Assembly (NCBI GenBank): GCA_041389525.1
Contig: JAWKRR010000037.1
Location: 1 to 64,000, forward strand
Source: JACKFB01 sp041389525
GTDB lineage: Bacteria; Myxococcota_A; UBA9042; PHBI01; JACKFB01
Length of the DNA: 64,000 nucleotides
Reading direction: 5' to 3'
The translations under genes and the position numbers were made by a program. The notes beneath the pieces are model-generated. The model was given only the letters and a program-made list of their open reading frames with translations. It was not told the DNA's origin and made no database searches. Shown here in pieces: positions 46,242 through 53,764 of this stretch; the first letter of the stretch is position 1; every line of letters begins with the position of its first letter.

Positions 46242-47044
46242 GGGTTTGCTCCCAGATAGTGGGCGAGCGGCTCGCGGACGGCGTCGAGGTCGCCCGCAGC
46301 TTCGACGCCGCCGGCGCGCAGCAGCACGACGTGTTCGGCAAGCCGCTCGATGTCGCCGCGCTGGTGGGTGACCAAGACGATGGTGCGGCGGCTGTCTGCG
46401 CGGAGACTCGCGATAAGCTCGCGCAGTCCATCGAGGGCCGACGGGTCGAGGCCCGTGAAGGGCTCGTCGAGCAGCAGGGTCGGCGGGTCCAGGGCCAGCG
46501 CGCGGGCCAGCGCCAAGCGCTTGCGCTCGCCGCCGGACAGCGTGGCGACGCGTCGGTCTGGCGCGAGGCCGGTCTGGGCCAGCAGCGCGTGGCCGCGGGC
46601 GGTCGCGTCGCGGGCCGAGATCCCTCGAACAGTGAGGGGCCATATGACGTTTTGCAGGGCGTCGCGGTCGGGGAAGAGGCCCTCGCGCTGAAAGACGAAG
46701 CCGATCTGGTCACCGCGCAGCCGAGCGGCCAGGAGCCGGGCTTCGTCGAGGCCGAGCAGGTCGACGGGGCCTGCGCCGGCGCCAGAAGCGGGGTTGGAAG
46801 CGGGGCCGGGCGCGATCTCGGGCGGGCGATACACGATGCGCCCGGTGGGCGCGGGGGCAGGCGCGCGGAAATAGCCCGACTCCACGCGGCCGAGCAGCGA
46901 CAACAGCGTCGATTTGCCGCTGGCCGAGGGGCCGAGCAGGACGGTCGTCTTGCCCTCGGGGATGGTCAGGGCGGGGATCTCGAGCCGGAAGTCCGGGCCG
47001 ATCTCCCAGCGCAGCTCGGCGATCTCGAAGGCGGCGCGGCTCAT
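46238..47044 (-). CDS. ABC transporter ATP-binding protein (MlaF-like)
   Basis: 268 residues. Walker A is GPSASGKST, Q-loop FVFQREGLFPD, signature LSGGERKRLALARAL, Walker B LLLDEPFTGLDP and H-loop VTHQ. An Ala/Pro-rich insertion of about 30 residues lies between Walker A and the Q-loop, unusual for the family. ATG 47044 overlaps the permease stop (ATGA); an ATG three codons earlier is possible. It powers the MlaE-like permease. Confidence 0.9.
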   Translation of the reverse strand: MSRAAFEIAELRWEIGPDFRLEIPALTIPEGKTTVLLGPSASGKSTLLSLLGRVESGYFRAPAPAPTGRIVYRPPEIAPGPASNPASGAGAGPVDLLGLDEARLLAARLRGDQIGFVFQREGLFPDRDALQNVIWPLTVRGISARDATARGHALLAQTGLAPDRRVATLSGGERKRLALARALALDPPTLLLDEPFTGLDPSALDGLRELIASLRADSRRTIVLVTHQRGDIERLAEHVVLLRAGGVEAAGDLDAVREPLAHYLGANP

Positions 47045-47796
47045 CCGATCCACGCGACGATGAAGGTGGTCAGGACGTGGTCGCTGATGAGGACCAGGAA
47101 GCTGGCGGTCACGACGGCGGTCATGGTGTGTCGACCAAGCTCGCCCGCGTCGGCCTTGTCGCGCAGGCCCTCACGGCAGCCGATGGTCGCGATCAGCAAG
47201 CCAAATGCTACGGATTTGATGAGGCCGCAGGCGAAGTCGGCCGGCGCCAGGGCGTCCACGGCGCGGTTCATATAATGGACCGGGCTGAGGCCGAGCTTGG
47301 CCGAGCCGAGCACCATGCCGCCGAGCAGCCCGGTGAGGATCGCGGCCATGGTGAGCAAGAGCGTCCCGACCACGCAGGCCGCGATGCGTGGGGCGACCAG
47401 CTCGCGGTCGATGTTGAGCGAGAGCGCGCGCATCGCCTGGGCCTGGCCGGAGAGCACGACCATGCCGAGCTCGCTGGCGAGGCCGGCGCCCGCCTTGCCG
47501 GCCATCAGTAGGGCGGTGAAGACCGGGGCGAGCTCGCGCACAAGCGAGACGCTGACCACGTCGGCGACGAGGTGGCTGGAGCCGAAGCGGGTGAGCTGCA
47601 GCGAGGTCTGCAGCGCGATGACCATGCCGGCAAAGAGCGCGGCCACGCAGATGAGCGGCAGCGCGGAGAGCGCGAGGCGGCCAAGCTGGTCGAGGAAATC
47701 CCCGAAGCGGCTGCGGGGCAGCGCCCTGAGCGCGCGCCAAAGCACCAGGCCGTGCGCTCGCCCTTCGTGACCGAAGCTCGAGATGGCCCCGCTCAT
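47041..47796 (-). CDS. MlaE-like ABC permease
   Basis: 251 residues with five to six membrane segments. The MlaE core is visible in RELAPVFTALLMAGKAGAGLASELG, here split by the reader at TALLMAG, a region conserved in this family and contacting the ATPase. The last segment ends at the C-terminus. It is translationally coupled to both neighbours by 4-base overlaps. Confidence 0.9.
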   Translation of the reverse strand: MSGAISSFGHEGRAHGLVLWRALRALPRSRFGDFLDQLGRLALSALPLICVAALFAGMVIALQTSLQLTRFGSSHLVADVVSVSLVRELAPVFTALLMAGKAGAGLASELGMVVLSGQAQAMRALSLNIDRELVAPRIAACVVGTLLLTMAAILTGLLGGMVLGSAKLGLSPVHYMNRAVDALAPADFACGLIKSVAFGLLIATIGCREGLRDKADAGELGRHTMTAVVTASFLVLISDHVLTTFIVAWIG

Positions 47797-48353
47797 GGAG
47801 GCGCGAGGCCCTCGACTCGGATACGCACGACCCCGCCTGCTCCGTCGCGGTAGCTGAGCACGAGCTCCTTGGTCTCGCCGGGCGCTACGCGGGGCATCGG
47901 CTCGCTGAGCACGCCCATGCGCTCGTCCAGGCCGGTGTCATCGTCCATGAGCGTGACCATCAGGCCGGCGCCGGGGCGGGCGTCGAAGATGACGCTGTCG
48001 CCCCAAATCGCTGGGTCTTCGCCGACCGCCACGGTGGTCTCGAAGCGCTGGCCCTCGTGCTCGATGACCAGGTAGGGGTCCGTCCCGCCGGGGCCGTCGT
48101 CGGAGTCGGGGATGCCTGCGCCGTCGACCGCGATGACGCGGACGCGGGTCAGCGCCGCGGGCTCAGCGGGTGCGGCGGCGGCCTGCGTCGCCTTGCGCTC
48201 AGCGTAGCGCGCGACCGAGTCGGGCGTGGGACCGGGCTCAGGCGCGCAGGCTGCGGCGAGCACGCAGGCCGCGGCGAGCACTGTCCGCCCCGCGCCCGCC
48301 GCGACGCGCGCGGAGCTGACACGGACGGCTCGGTCGGTGAGTGCGTGACCCAT
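47793..48353 (-). CDS. C2-domain lipoprotein, first gene of the Mla-like operon
   Basis: 186 residues. The lipobox LAAAC follows an Arg-rich N-terminus. From about residue 68 to 180 it is a C2 domain: TRVRVIAVDGAG opens it, GTDPYLVIEHEG and TLMDDDTGLDERMGV carry the Asp residues that bind Ca2+, and WGDSVIFD gives the central strand. C2 domains bind phospholipid surfaces, often with calcium. It overlaps the permease gene by 4 bases, so it is probably a dedicated partner of this lipid transporter. The start may instead be GTG at 48320. Confidence 0.8.
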   Translation of the reverse strand: MGHALTDRAVRVSSARVAAGAGRTVLAAACVLAAACAPEPGPTPDSVARYAERKATQAAAAPAEPAALTRVRVIAVDGAGIPDSDDGPGGTDPYLVIEHEGQRFETTVAVGEDPAIWGDSVIFDARPGAGLMVTLMDDDTGLDERMGVLSEPMPRVAPGETKELVLSYRDGAGGVVRIRVEGLAPP

Positions 48354-48383
48354 GAGGCGGGACTATGCCACATTCGCGCCGAC

Positions 48384-49676
48384 ATGGACTCTGACCTGCC
48401 CCACCTCCCGGTCGCGATCCCAGGCCCCGAAAGCCAAGCGCTGGTCGACCTGTTGGCGCGCCACGAGTCGCCCGGCATCACCGCGCGGCGGGCGCGTCAG
48501 GGCGAGGCGCGCGGCACCGGCCGCGATCCGATCGTCTGGGCGCGGGCCGAGGGCGCGTCGGTCTGGGACGTCGACGGCAACCGATACGTCGACCTCACCG
48601 GGGCCTTCGGGGTCGCGCTCATCGGCCACGCCCACCCCAACGTCGTCCGCGCCGTGCGAGACCAAGCCGGCACCTTGATGCACGGCATGGGCGACGTGTT
48701 CCCGAACGCGCCGCGCATCCGCTTGATGGAGCGGCTGGCGGCCCTGGCGCCCGAGGGGCTGAGCCAGTGCATCCTGGGCCTCAACGGCTCCGACGCGGTG
48801 GAAGCCGCGCTGAAGACGGCGGCGCTGGCCAGCGGGCGGCCGGGCGTCTTGGCGTTCTGGGGCAGCTACCACGGCCTCAGCTACGGCGCGCTGGCCGCGA
48901 CGGCCTACAAGGCGGACTTCCGAGCGCCGTTTTCGGGCCAGCTTGGCCAGCACGTCCGGCACCTGCCCTTCGGCGAAAACCTCGATCTTGTCGATCGATT
49001 CGTGGCCGGACCGGCCACAGGTGGCGAGGCGATTGGCACCATCCTCGTCGAGCCCATCCTCGGTCGCGGCGGCGAGGTCGTCCCGCCCGAGGGCTGGCTG
49101 CCCGGCCTGCGCGAGATCGCCGACAAGCGCGGCCTGGTCTTGGTCTTCGACGAGATCTACAGCGGCCTCGGGCGCACCGGGCGCTGGTGGGCGTGCGATC
49201 ACGAGGGCGTGGTCCCCGACATCCTCTGCGTCGGCAAGGCGTTGGGCGGCGGGATGCCGATGAGCGCCTGCGTCGCCAAGCCCGAGATCATGGCGGCCTG
49301 GGGCCGAAGCGGCGGCGAGGCCATTCACACCGCGACGTTTTTGGGGCACCCGGTGGCGGCCGCGGCGGCGCTGGCGACCCTGGACGTCTTGGAGGCCATG
49401 GACGCGCCGGCGGTGGCCCGCGGGTTCGAGGCCACGGTCCGGGCCCGCCTCGGCGCGCGAGTGCGAGGGCGCGGCGCCATGCTGGGCGTCGAGGCTGGCA
49501 GCGCCGGCGCGGGCGCGCGAATCGCCGGGCGCCTGCTGCGCGAGGGCTACATCGTGCTGCCGGGCGGCGTCGACGGCGACATCATCGGCCTGACGCCACC
49601 GCTCTGCCTGAGCGACGCGCAGCTAAAAGGCGCGCTGGACGCCATCGAGGCCGCCCTCGCCTCCGAATCGCCATGA
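48384..49676 (+). CDS. Class-III aminotransferase (GSA/acetylornithine type)
   Basis: 430-residue PLP enzyme. LVFDEIYSGLGRTG holds the PLP-binding Asp and ILCVGKALGGGMP the Schiff-base Lys. Substrate-side residues are of the omega-transaminase kind (GSDAVEAALKTA). It is coupled by ATGA overlaps to luxE- and luxC-like genes, so it probably transaminates the aldehyde they make. Only 30 bp separate it from the divergent C2 lipoprotein gene, so its promoter must lie in or near that gene. Confidence 0.88.
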   Translation: MDSDLPHLPVAIPGPESQALVDLLARHESPGITARRARQGEARGTGRDPIVWARAEGASVWDVDGNRYVDLTGAFGVALIGHAHPNVVRAVRDQAGTLMHGMGDVFPNAPRIRLMERLAALAPEGLSQCILGLNGSDAVEAALKTAALASGRPGVLAFWGSYHGLSYGALAATAYKADFRAPFSGQLGQHVRHLPFGENLDLVDRFVAGPATGGEAIGTILVEPILGRGGEVVPPEGWLPGLREIADKRGLVLVFDEIYSGLGRTGRWWACDHEGVVPDILCVGKALGGGMPMSACVAKPEIMAAWGRSGGEAIHTATFLGHPVAAAAALATLDVLEAMDAPAVARGFEATVRARLGARVRGRGAMLGVEAGSAGAGARIAGRLLREGYIVLPGGVDGDIIGLTPPLCLSDAQLKGALDAIEAALASESP

Positions 49677-50734
49677 GCGGACTGGCGAATCGCGAGGCGC
49701 TGAAGGCTGACCTGCTGGCCTTCGTGGCCGACCCGCGGCCCGCGCGATTCGACGCGCTGGCCACGCGCGTGGTGCGCTTTCAGGCCGCGACGGTGCCGGC
49801 CTACGGGCGCCTGGTGCGCGCGCGAGGGCTCGGCGAGCTCGCCGATTGGCGCGCCGCGCCGCGCGTCCCCACCGACCTCTTTCGCGAGCTGGACCTGTCG
49901 AATCTCACGGCCGGCGACGCCGAGGTCGCCTGCTTTCGCACCAGCGGGACCACCGGCCCCGACCAGCGCGGCGCGCGGCGGGTTCGCGACCTGACGCTGT
50001 ACCACGCAGGCATGGTCGAGCCCTTCGTCGCCCACGTCCTGGGCGGCACGCGGGACCGGCGGCCCTGGCTGAGCCTGGTGCCCGACCCCCGCGACGCGCC
50101 CGGAAGCTCGCTGGGGCACATGGTCGCGGAGCTGGCCGTCGACTTCGCGACACCCGGCGAGACGCTCTGGGCGCTTGGCCCCGAGGGGCTCGACGTGCGG
50201 GCGGCCTGGGAATGGCTACAGGCCAAGGCGGACACCGGCCGACCGGCGATCGTCCTCGGGACCTCCTTCGCCATCGTCAGCCTCTTCGACGCCGAGGAGT
50301 CCCGGCGCGTCCGCCTGCCCGACGGCTCGCGCCTGATGCTGACCGGCGGCTTCAAGGGCAGAAGCCGCACCCTCGACGAGGGCGCCCTGACCGCGCTGGT
50401 CACCGAGCGCCTGGGCCTCCCAGAGGACGCCGTCGTCGCCGAGTACGGCATGACCGAGCTGACCAGCCAGGCTTACGGTCGACCGCTGCAGGCCCCGCCC
50501 TGGCTGGTTCTGGAGGTCGTCGACCCGGTCTCCCTCGCCGCCCTCCCCGCCGGCGAGCGCGGCCTCGTCGCCTGCTTCGACCTGCTGGCCCTCGACAACA
50601 TCTCAGCGCTCCTCACCGGCGATCTCGGCACCCTCGACGCCCACGGCCACCTGACGCTGCACGGGCGGGCCCCCGGCGCGGTCCTGCGCGGCTGCAGCCT
50701 CACCGCCGAGGAGCTTGGAGTGCTCAGCCGATGA
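49673..50734 (+). CDS. luxE: LuxE-like acyl-protein synthetase
   Basis: 353 residues. The adenylation loop is FRTSGTTGPDQR and the later EYGMTELTSQAYG is the AMP-contacting segment. The C-terminal RGCSLTAEELG contains Cys341, which matches the acyl-accepting cysteine of bacterial luciferase-system LuxE. It should activate a carboxylic acid and pass the acyl group to LuxC. ATG overlaps the aminotransferase stop; its stop overlaps luxC. No luxA, luxB or luxD is nearby. Confidence 0.85.
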   Translation: MSGLANREALKADLLAFVADPRPARFDALATRVVRFQAATVPAYGRLVRARGLGELADWRAAPRVPTDLFRELDLSNLTAGDAEVACFRTSGTTGPDQRGARRVRDLTLYHAGMVEPFVAHVLGGTRDRRPWLSLVPDPRDAPGSSLGHMVAELAVDFATPGETLWALGPEGLDVRAAWEWLQAKADTGRPAIVLGTSFAIVSLFDAEESRRVRLPDGSRLMLTGGFKGRSRTLDEGALTALVTERLGLPEDAVVAEYGMTELTSQAYGRPLQAPPWLVLEVVDPVSLAALPAGERGLVACFDLLALDNISALLTGDLGTLDAHGHLTLHGRAPGAVLRGCSLTAEELGVLSR

Positions 50735-51753
50735 AGCTGCGCGCGCTCCAAGACCTCGAGCGCGGCGCCGGGCGCGCGCTCCTCGACGCCACCGTCGCCA
50801 TCGGGTTCTCCGAGCCGGTGGCCCGCGCCGGCCTCAACGCCGAGCTCGAGACCTGGACCGATGACGCCTTTTCCCTAGTCCGCAGCGAGCTACCCGACGA
50901 TCTGAAGCCCGCGCGGCGCCCGCAGACCGTGCTGATCATCGCGGCGTCGACTCTGCCCGCCAGCACACTCCGCGCGGTCTTGATGGCGCGGCTGCTCGGC
51001 GCCCGCGTGCTGCTCAAGCCAGCCAGTGGCCAAGCCGCCATCGCCGACGCCATCGCGCTTGCCGACCCGGACGTCCAGGTGCGCGCCTTCGCCTCGACCG
51101 ACCTCGAGTCCCTCGACCGCGCCATCGCCGACGCCGACTCCGTCGTCGCCCTGGGCGGCGACCGCACCATCCAAGAGCTACGCGCCCGCGTCCCCTTCGC
51201 CAAAGGTTTCGCCGGCTACGGCCACCGCCTCTCGGTCGCGTGGCTGAGCCGCTTCGACGAGGCGGACGCCGTCAAGCTAGCCCGAGATCTGTGCGCGTGG
51301 GACCAAGCCGGCTGCCTGAGCCCCCAAGTCGCCTGGGTGGAGGGCGACCTCGACGCCGCCAGCGAGCGCCTCGCCGAAGCGCTCCGCGAGGTGGAGCGCG
51401 CGCTTCCGATGACGCTGCCGCCCGAGGCCGCCTCGATGCGCCACGCGATGCGCGCCTTCGCCGACATGAGCGGCCACGCCCACATCACCGAGACCGCGCT
51501 GGTCGCCGCCCTGCCCATCCCGAGCTTTCGCCCCTCCCCGGGCTTCCGCGCGCTGTGGATGCTGCCGGCTGACGACGCCTCGATCCGCTCGATCGCATCG
51601 ATGATCTCGACGATCGGCACCGACGCCCCCGCCCGATGCGAGTTCATGCCCGCGGGCATCCGCCGCTGCGAGCTCGGCGACATGCAGCGACCGCCGCTGA
51701 CCTGGCAGCACGACGGCCGCCCGAACCTGCTCCCGATGCTGCGCCCCTACTAG
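50731..51753 (+). CDS. luxC: LuxC-like acyl-CoA/acyl-protein reductase
   Basis: 340 residues, clearly shorter than the roughly 480 of luminous-bacterium LuxC. The active-site Cys is in QAGCLSPQVAW, and the NADPH-binding half is present (VLIIAASTLPASTL, ALGGDRTIQEL). With LuxE it would reduce a bound acyl group to the aldehyde. It is the last gene of the three-gene cassette; 68 bp later the sigma-factor gene begins. Confidence 0.85.
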   Translation: MKLRALQDLERGAGRALLDATVAIGFSEPVARAGLNAELETWTDDAFSLVRSELPDDLKPARRPQTVLIIAASTLPASTLRAVLMARLLGARVLLKPASGQAAIADAIALADPDVQVRAFASTDLESLDRAIADADSVVALGGDRTIQELRARVPFAKGFAGYGHRLSVAWLSRFDEADAVKLARDLCAWDQAGCLSPQVAWVEGDLDAASERLAEALREVERALPMTLPPEAASMRHAMRAFADMSGHAHITETALVAALPIPSFRPSPGFRALWMLPADDASIRSIASMISTIGTDAPARCEFMPAGIRRCELGDMQRPPLTWQHDGRPNLLPMLRPY

Positions 51754-51768
51754 GAAATACGGGCGTCA

Positions 51769-51800
51769 GGAAACTTCGGGGGCCCGGTCGCCGGTGTTAC
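51769..51800 (+). promoter_or_regulatory. Possible ECF-sigma autoregulatory promoter
   Basis: GGAAACTTC at 51769-51777 resembles an ECF -35 element (GGAAC type) and is followed about 17 bases later by GTGTTAC (51794-51800). The pair lies just upstream of the sigma-factor ATG at 51822. ECF genes often drive their own promoter. The -10 side is weak. Confidence 0.35.
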
Positions 51801-51821
51801 GCTCCGCGCGTCCTCCGTCCT

Positions 51822-52428
51822 ATGGAGTGCATGTGGATGCTTCTTGACGAGACCGAGCCTCTGGACTCGCGGATCCTTCGACTGGCCCAAAACGGCCAGC
51901 GCAAGGAGGCGTGTCGACTGCTCGTGGAGGCTTACGGGTCCGAGATTATCGGCACCTGTATCAGCCGCATGGGTTCGCCCGCTGCGGGTGAGGACGCCGC
52001 GCAAGACACGATGGCTCGGGCGCTCGTGGCGCTCGAGAATTACCGCGGGACCGCCGGGCTTCGGCCGTGGCTGCACCGCATCGCGTCGAACCGCTGCATC
52101 GACCTCCTCCGGAGCCGCCGTAGCCGGCTGATTCGCGTCGCTGATCAGGTGGAGATCGACCACGTCCCCGCGCCGGAGCGCCCGCTCCCGGTCGAGGTCG
52201 CGGAGTCTCAAGCCGCTCAGGGCCGCGTGCTCTCAGCCGTCCGGGCGGCCCTCTCGGTCATCAAAGAACCAGACCGCACCTGGGTGTTCTGCACTACACC
52301 CAAGGGCTCTCGGCTGCGACGAAATCGCCGAGGAAGCCGAGATCTCTCGGGCCGCGGTGAAGCGAGCGAATCCGACGCCGTGGCGCGTCCGCGCCGAGCT
52401 CGGCGACGCAGAGGAGGACACCCTATGA
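51822..52428 (+). pseudogene. ECF-type RNA polymerase sigma factor, frameshifted as read
   Basis: Region 2 is complete: GEDAAQDTMARALVALENYRG and LRPWLHRIASNRCIDLLR are the -10-binding helices. Region 4 is broken: one base is missing near 52290 (before CACTACACC) and one near 52313, after which CDEIAEEAEISRAAVK, the -35-binding helix, is read in another frame. Bases 52363-52385 look disturbed too. The frame then ends at TGA 52426-52428, overlapping the anti-sigma ATG. If the losses are assembly errors the factor is normal, about 200 residues. Confidence 0.8.
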
Positions 52429-53323
52429 AGCGGACCAGCGAAGCAAGGACGGAGGCCCCCGCCGACGTGCTCAGCATCGCCTGCGCTCTTCTCGACCGAT
52501 GCTCGAGGGCGCGCCGACACCTGGACGCGCGAGCACAGGCGCGCCTGTCCACGTTGCGGCGAGATGGGTGCTGAGCACGACCATCGGCGCGCTGATCGCC
52601 AAGGCCACCGGCCCGGCGCCGATCCCCGCGGACTTCATGGACGCCGTGCTGTCGCGCGCCGAGGCCCTGGACGCGGGCTTCGACGACAGCGAATCCCTCG
52701 ATATCGACGGGCTCTCCGGCACCGCGATGCGGGCGCAGCCTCCCCGTGACGTCGCCTCGCGCCCGCGAGTCTCCATCCTATGGTTGGGCGCAGCGGCCAT
52801 GGCGGCCGGCATGGCGCTGGCGTTCTGGGCCGGCGGGATGAACGAGCGCTCGCATCAGTCGCTGGTGCCCGCCGCGGTCGAGGCCGCGGCACCTGCACCC
52901 GAGGCCCCGACACCGCAAAACGCCCAGGCGCCGACTGTGAAATCGCAGGAGCCGATGGCCTCGCAGCCGACGCGGCTGTTGCCCCTGCCGACGCCGCAGC
53001 CCGCCGCGCAGGACCTCGCGCCGACCGAGCCGCCCGTCGTGCCGTCCGCGCGTCCCGTGCCCGAGCCGGCCATGGACCTCGCCGGTGAGCTTCGCAGCTC
53101 GCTGGTCCGCGAGATAGGCGCGCTGGACGCGTGCCCGCCGAAAGCGGCCGCCCCGATCCGCGTGACGGTGACGGTCGGGACCGACGGCACGCTGTCGAAC
53201 CGGCAGATCCTGTCGTCGGCCGACGCCTCGGACGCGCATCAGTGCGTCGGGCGCGCCATGGACCGCCTGCTGCTGCCGCCGCTGGACCGGGCGGCCACCA
53301 TCACGCTGGACGTGAACTGGTAG
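52425..53323 (+). pseudogene. Zinc-finger anti-sigma factor fused to TonB/AgmX-like C-terminal domain, frameshifted as read
   Basis: About 299 residues when repaired. The N-terminal zinc-binding anti-sigma motif HRRACPRC (H-x3-C-x2-C) lies in a third frame, with frame changes near 52510 and 52567. One TM segment (ILWLGAAAMAAGMALAFWAG) is followed by a Pro/Ala-rich periplasmic linker of about 80 residues and a C-terminal domain (RVTVTVGTDGTLSNRQILSS, then CVGRAMDRLLLPP). That end resembles TonB/AgmX C-terminal domains. ATG 52425 overlaps the sigma stop. The periplasmic domain may sense envelope state. Confidence 0.75.
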
Positions 53324-53359
53324 AGATTGCGCGGGCGGGCGCGTCAGCAACGGCCCGCT

Positions 53360-53764
53360 TCAGTACCTGCCCAAGCGCCAGTCCTCGAGGATAGCGCCGT
53401 GGTCAAACGCAAGCGGCTCCGGCAGCGCGTCCAACGCGAAGACGCGGGCCTCGGCGGCGTCGTCCCCGCCTACGGGTTCGCCCTCGGCGCGCGCGGTGAA
53501 GACCGTGGTGATCGTGTGGTGCCGCGGGTCGCGGGCCGGGTCGCTGTAGGTGTGGAACTGGCGGCCGAGGGTGACGCGGAGGCCCGTCTCCTCCAGCGCT
53601 TCGCGGCAGGCGGCGTCCTCGAGGGACTCGCCCCAGTCGACGAACCCGCCGGGCAAGGCCCAGCCGTGGGGCGGGTTCTTGCGGCGGATGAGGACGACCG
53701 TGCCGGGGCGCGTCTCGATGAGCAGGTCCACCGTCGGGTAGGGGTTCTTGTAGCCTGAGCTCAC
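53360..53764 (-). CDS. NUDIX hydrolase
   Basis: 134 residues. The Nudix box starts GGFVDWGESLEDAACREALE and continues ETGL, with all metal-binding glutamates present. It resembles ADP-ribose or dihydroneopterin-triphosphate-type housecleaning pyrophosphatases (TVVLIRRKNPPHGWALPGG). The GTG start overlaps the stop of the RAYT-like gene upstream (GTGA), so the two are co-translated. Confidence 0.88.
   Translation of the reverse strand: MSSGYKNPYPTVDLLIETRPGTVVLIRRKNPPHGWALPGGFVDWGESLEDAACREALEETGLRVTLGRQFHTYSDPARDPRHHTITTVFTARAEGEPVGGDDAAEARVFALDALPEPLAFDHGAILEDWRLGRY

Noticed and set aside
48384..51753. Bioluminescence operon
   Set aside because: LuxE and LuxC are present but there is no LuxA, LuxB or LuxD; the linked gene is an aminotransferase, so light emission is not supported.
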